Position numbers and translations under genes: made by a program. Below the pieces are notes generated by a model. It made no database searches. It saw only the letters and a list, made by a program, of their open reading frames with translations, and was not told the DNA's origin. From the NCBI GenBank assembly GCA_036506175.1, contig DASXSE010000066.1:1-26463 (forward strand): DNA of 26,463 bases, written 5' to 3'. The DNA is from JAIBJP01 sp036506175. GTDB lineage: Bacteria > Actinomycetota > Thermoleophilia > Gaiellales > Gaiellaceae. This document shows, piece by piece, positions 23,053 to 26,463 of the stretch (the stretch's first letter is position 1; the number at the start of each line of letters is the position of its first letter).

Positions 23053-23994
23053 TTACGTGTCGTCAGTCACACGGCGTGTTTCCACGACCTGGCTGTCGTG
23101 CAGCTGAGTGGTGCAACCGCCCACGGTGTAAAGCGAATCGCCGACGACGAAGGCTTTCAGGCCATGGCGCGTGACCAGCGGTCGGGGCCCGTCCCGCCAC
23201 TTCCCCGTGCGCCCGTCGTAGATCTCGTACGTGCTCTCCCAGATCGCATGGATCTCGTCGCCGGCGACGGCGGCGCCGACGAGCTCCATCGGCTTCGGCA
23301 GCCGTGGGCCCGGGCGCCAGCGCTCGGTGCGCGGGTTGTAGATCCAGACGTCGCGCAGGACTCGGTCGTCGCGACGGCCGCCGATGGCCCAGATCTCGCC
23401 CCGATAGACCACTGCGCCGAACGTGTGATTCGGCGCGGGCAAGGGCGTGCCTCGGGACCATGTGTTCGCCGCCGGGTCATAGACGAACACGTCGGCCGTC
23501 TCCTTCGACCCGACGAAACCGCCCATTGCGTAGATCTTCCCGTCGTAGACGACGGCAGAGACGTTGAAGCGCGGCGCGGGCAGCGGGCTCCGCTCGATCC
23601 AGCTTCCGGAGGCGACGTCATAGGCATACACCTGGTCGCTCGTGCCGTCCTGCGTCTGGCCGCCGATGACGTAGACGTCCCCGTCGAGGGCGGCGCCGGC
23701 GGCGGCGCGGATGGGATGAGGCAGGCGGCGGAGAGTCGTCCAGGCGTTTTTCTCCGGATCGAAGCGCTGGAAGATGTCCAGGAAGCGACCTGTCTCGCCG
23801 ACCATGCCGCCGGCCGCATAGATCTTCCCGCCGAGCTCGGAGGCCGCGATGTAGCTCCGGCGCTGCGACATGGACTGCGCGAAGGTCCATGGGGCCGGCT
23901 CAGCGCGGGCCTCATCGGCGCTGCGCGTGCCGAGGACGGCAGCGAGCGAGACGGCCACCGCCACGACGACCCCGACGACCAGGACCGGCTTCAT
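23053..23994 (-). CDS. Secreted or membrane-anchored kelch-repeat protein
   Basis: The 313 residues begin with a short basic N-terminus and a hydrophobic segment (VLVVGVVVAVAVSLAAVLG), which is a signal peptide or anchor. The rest is a kelch beta-propeller: about six repeats of roughly 48 residues, each with a GG doublet and a later Y...W pair, for example GKIYAAGG, GDVYVIGG, GKIYAMGG, GEIWAIGG, a degenerate DEIHAI repeat, and DSLYTVGG. Kelch propellers bind proteins or sugars outside the cell; no catalytic residues are recognisable. It sits between atpG and oppA, transcribed in the same direction, so a link to peptide uptake is possible but unproven. The start is ATG 23994, next to an AAGAG. 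Confidence 0.85.
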   Translation of the reverse strand: MKPVLVVGVVVAVAVSLAAVLGTRSADEARAEPAPWTFAQSMSQRRSYIAASELGGKIYAAGGMVGETGRFLDIFQRFDPEKNAWTTLRRLPHPIRAAAGAALDGDVYVIGGQTQDGTSDQVYAYDVASGSWIERSPLPAPRFNVSAVVYDGKIYAMGGFVGSKETADVFVYDPAANTWSRGTPLPAPNHTFGAVVYRGEIWAIGGRRDDRVLRDVWIYNPRTERWRPGPRLPKPMELVGAAVAGDEIHAIWESTYEIYDGRTGKWRDGPRPLVTRHGLKAFVVGDSLYTVGGCTTQLHDSQVVETRRVTDDT

Positions 23995-24031
23995 CTCTTC
24001 AGATAGACGGTCGCGCTGCTACTGCGTTAGT

Positions 24032-24059
24032 CGCGGGGGAACCGCCTGGTTCCGCCGCG
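24032..24059 (-). terminator. Large hairpin between atpG and the kelch gene
   Basis: CGCGGGGGAACC (24032-24043) and GGTTCCGCCGCG (24048-24059) pair over 12 positions with one mismatch around a GCCT tetraloop. It sits in the longest gap of the window (23995-24168), downstream of atpG. There is no T-run. It may end the atpA-atpG transcript. The same gap also holds a 12-bp palindrome, CGGTTCGAACCG at 24120-24131. Confidence 0.45.
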
Positions 24060-24168
24060 GGCCCCTTCCGTCAGGTCGGTCACGCACGTCGACTGAATCG
24101 GAGCCGGCGGTTGTCGGCGCGGTTCGAACCGATCGCCACGGATACCTGCCTGACCCTGTTGAAGGTGC

Positions 24169-25062
24169 TCACTGCGTTAGCGCGTCGGCGCCCGCGACGA
24201 CTTCCAGGATCTCTTGGGTGATCTCTGCCTGGCGTGCGCGGTTCATGTCGAGGGTCAGCCGGTCGATCAGCTCGCCCGCGTTCTTCGACGCGTTGCGCAT
24301 GGCGGTCATCTGGGCGCCGTGCTTGGACGCTGCCGATTCGAGGAGAGCGCGGTAAACGGATGTCTCGAGGTATGTCGGCAGGAGGCGCGCGAGGATCTCC
24401 TCCGGCTCCGGCTCGTAGATGAAATCGCCCTCGAGCGCGATCTCGTAGGCCGATTTCTCCTCCTCGTCCTCGAGCGCCGTTCGCGGGATTGGGAGCAGGT
24501 CCTCGACCGCGACGGTCTGAGTCAGCGGCGAGACGTAGTGGTTGTAGACGATCACGACCCGGTCGACCTCCCGCTCCGTGAAGAGCTCGGCCACCTTGTG
24601 CGCCACCGCCTGGGCATCCGCGTGCGAGGGCTCGTCGGTGAAGCCCGTCCACGCCTCGGCGACGTCGAAGCGGCGGAAGCGCAAGGTCGACTGACCTTTC
24701 CTTCCCACGACCGCCCACCGAACCTCGAGGCCCTGGGCGCGCGCCTCCTGGCCGAGGATCAGCGAGCGCCGGATCACCTGGGAGTTGAAGGGCCCGGCGA
24801 GGCCGCGGTCTCCCGTCACCGGCAGGATCGCCACCGCCTTCGGGTCCTCACGCTCCTCGAGCATCGGGAACTGCCGCGAAGGCGTCGCCCTTGCCGTCCC
24901 GATCATGAGCTCTCGCATCCGCTCCGCATATGGGCGCATGGCCTCGATCCTCGCCTCCGCGCGTCGAAGCTTGGCCGCGGCGACGAGCTCGAGCGCCCTG
25001 GTGATCTTCCGCGTGTTCCCAACCGAGCGAAGCCGGCGCTTGATGTCCTGGATCGTGGCCAA
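24169..25062 (-). CDS. atpG: F1F0 ATP synthase gamma subunit
   Basis: Gamma is the rotating central shaft of F1. The 297 residues show both conserved ends: the N-terminal helix MATIQDIKRRLRSVGNTRKI followed by ITRALELVAAAKLRRA, and the C-terminal helix with SAASKHGAQMTAMRNASKNA and LTLDMNRARQAEITQEI. The middle GDRGLAGPFN matches the usual GDRGLCGGFN region. The TTG start at 25062 is three bases after the atpA stop, and no closer ATG fits the conserved N-terminus. The next gene in transcription is a kelch protein instead of atpD, and a large hairpin follows, so atpG is probably the end of its transcript. Confidence 0.97.
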   Translation of the reverse strand: MATIQDIKRRLRSVGNTRKITRALELVAAAKLRRAEARIEAMRPYAERMRELMIGTARATPSRQFPMLEEREDPKAVAILPVTGDRGLAGPFNSQVIRRSLILGQEARAQGLEVRWAVVGRKGQSTLRFRRFDVAEAWTGFTDEPSHADAQAVAHKVAELFTEREVDRVVIVYNHYVSPLTQTVAVEDLLPIPRTALEDEEEKSAYEIALEGDFIYEPEPEEILARLLPTYLETSVYRALLESAASKHGAQMTAMRNASKNAGELIDRLTLDMNRARQAEITQEILEVVAGADALTQ

Positions 25063-25065
25063 CGG

Positions 25066-26463
25066 TTATCCGGCGGCCGCTCCGACGAGCCCCGTGTCCT
25101 CCTTGACTGCAAAGGTGTCCTTGAACTTCTTGACCTGTTCGTGAATGCGCTCTTCGAGCTCGTCGGAGATGTCCTTCTTGTCCCGAAGCTCGTCGTAGAT
25201 CGAGCCCTCCGTACTCAAGAACTCGCGGAGCTCCTCCTGGAAGCGCGGCACCTGCGCCGCCGGGATCTCGTCGAGGTACCCGTGGATCCCCGCGAAAATG
25301 GCGACGACCTGCTGCTCGAGGGGCCACGGCCGGTACTGCGGCTGGTTGAGCGTGGCGACCATGCGCTCCCCGCGGGCGAGCGTGCGCTGCGTCTGCGGGT
25401 CGAGCTCGGAGCCGAACTGCGCAAAGGCCTCGAGCTCGCGGTACTGAGCGAGCTCGAGGCGCAGCCGACCCGCCACCTTCTTCATGGCGCGGGTCTGCGC
25501 GTTGCCGCCCACGCGGGAGACCGAGATGCCGACGTTGATCGCCGGCCGCACGCCGGAGTAGAAGAGATCGCTCTCGAGAAAGATCTGTCCGTCGGTGATC
25601 GAGATGACGTTGGTCGGGATGTAGGCGGACACGTCGCCGGCCTGCGTCTCGATGACGGGAAGCGCGGTGTGCGAGCCGCCCCCCTCGTCGTCGGAGAGCT
25701 TGCAGGAACGCTCGAGCAGCCGGGAATGCAGGTAGAAGACGTCTCCGGGGAACGCCTCGCGGCCGGGCGGGCGGCGCAGGAGGAGCGACATCTGCCTGTA
25801 CGCGTCGGCGTGTTTGGACAGGTCGTCGTACATGCACGCGGCGTGACGGCCTGAGTAGAGGAAATGCTCGCCCATCGCGCAGCCCGCGTACGGAGCCATC
25901 CACTTGATCGGCGCCGCCTCGGTCGCGGAGGCCGTGACGATGATCGTGTACTCCATCGCGCCCGCATCCTTCAGCCGCTCGTAAACCTGCGCCACGGTTG
26001 AGGCTTTCTGGCCGATGGCGACGTAGACGCAGATCATGTCCTGGCCCTTCTGGTTCAGGATCGTGTCGACCAGGATCGCCGTCTTCCCCGTCGAGCGGTC
26101 GCCGATGACCAGCTCGCGCTGGCCCCGCCCGATCGGAATCATCGAGTCGATCGCCTTGATGCCGGTCTGCAGCGGCTCCTTCACCGGCTGGCGCTTCACG
26201 ACGCCGGGCGCCTTCACCTCCAGCGGGCGCGTTTCCTTGGCGTTGATCGGCCCGGCCCCGTCGAGCGGCTCACCGAGCGGATTGACGATGCGGCCGACGA
26301 GCTCGTCGCCGACGGGCACGCTCATGATCTGCCCGGAGCGTTTGACGGGATCGCCCTCGGAGATCCGTTCCCAGTCGCCGAAGAGGGCGACGGCGACGTT
26401 GTCCTCCTCGAGGTTGAGCGCGATGCCGGTGACGCCGTGCTCGAGCTCGAGCCGCTCGGCGGC
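25066..26463 (-). CDS. atpA: F1F0 ATP synthase alpha subunit (partial, N-terminus outside the window)
   Basis: Alpha forms the non-catalytic nucleotide sites of the F1 head. The frame is open to the right edge (465 codons visible), so only the first 40 or so residues are missing. Upstream of an internal Met at 26325 the frame encodes typical beta-barrel sequence (HGVTGIALNLEEDNVAVALF), so that Met is not the start. Visible motifs are the P-loop GDRSTGKTAIL (usually GDRQTGKT), GRHAACMYDDLSKHADAYR, the Arg-finger region GVRPAINVGISVSRVGG, and the C-terminal helical domain. The remaining F0 and delta genes would be expected beyond the right edge. Confidence 0.98.
   Translation of the reverse strand, partial: AAERLELEHGVTGIALNLEEDNVAVALFGDWERISEGDPVKRSGQIMSVPVGDELVGRIVNPLGEPLDGAGPINAKETRPLEVKAPGVVKRQPVKEPLQTGIKAIDSMIPIGRGQRELVIGDRSTGKTAILVDTILNQKGQDMICVYVAIGQKASTVAQVYERLKDAGAMEYTIIVTASATEAAPIKWMAPYAGCAMGEHFLYSGRHAACMYDDLSKHADAYRQMSLLLRRPPGREAFPGDVFYLHSRLLERSCKLSDDEGGGSHTALPVIETQAGDVSAYIPTNVISITDGQIFLESDLFYSGVRPAINVGISVSRVGGNAQTRAMKKVAGRLRLELAQYRELEAFAQFGSELDPQTQRTLARGERMVATLNQPQYRPWPLEQQVVAIFAGIHGYLDEIPAAQVPRFQEELREFLSTEGSIYDELRDKKDISDELEERIHEQVKKFKDTFAVKEDTGLVGAAAG

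Noticed and set aside
24105..24140. tRNA-like GGTTCGAACC in the atpG-kelch gap
   Set aside because: It resembles a T-loop, but no anticodon arm, D-arm or acceptor stem could be placed on either strand; it is better explained as a 12-bp palindrome.
24060..24180. Possible 30-codon gene starting from GTG at the end of atpG
   Set aside because: It has no ribosome binding site, no recognisable features and lies in a gap full of inverted repeats.

Overview
The window is GC-rich DNA in which every supportable gene (25 protein genes) lies on the minus strand, so transcription runs from high to low coordinates. Base composition, the mix of GTG/TTG/ATG starts, a short-form AhcY, an LCP wall-assembly protein and the comF-hpf-secA order suggest a high-GC actinomycete. 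A deep-branching class such as Thermoleophilia is possible, but that placement is an inference. I see no rRNA, tRNA, CRISPR array or insertion sequence. No stretch over 300 bases lacks a gene; the longest gap is about 174 bases (23995-24168).

Layout in transcription order. (1) 26463-24169: atpA (5' end outside the window) and atpG of the F1 ATP synthase. (2) 23994-16831: a secreted kelch-repeat protein, a complete oligopeptide ABC importer (oppA, B, C, D, F) and a small zinc-finger anti-sigma-like membrane protein. (3) 16780-14828: atpD and atpC. The F1 genes are therefore split by a block of about 7.4 kb between atpG and atpD. (4) 14800-11597: a cobalamin-independent methionine synthase encoded as two separate genes (N-half and catalytic C-half, overlapping by ATGA), then a glutamate-cysteine-ligase-like enzyme. 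(5) 11487-7176: an LCP protein with an extra C-terminal module, UDP-glucose dehydrogenase, a sugar nucleotidyltransferase and a cupin, which together look like cell-surface glycan synthesis. (6) 7090-3677: ahcY, mtnA and a second sugar nucleotidyltransferase. (7) 3573-3: a small HNH nuclease-like gene that overlaps the start of comF, then comF, a long-form ribosome hibernation factor, an unknown protein and secA (3' end outside the window).

Two themes tie the region together. One is sulfur amino acid and methyl-cycle metabolism: MetE halves, AhcY, MtnA and the GCS2-type ligase. The other is activated-sugar and envelope synthesis. The most unusual items are the interrupted ATP synthase operon, the split MetE, a repeat-flanked structured leader in front of mtnA, and the HNH gene covering the comF start.
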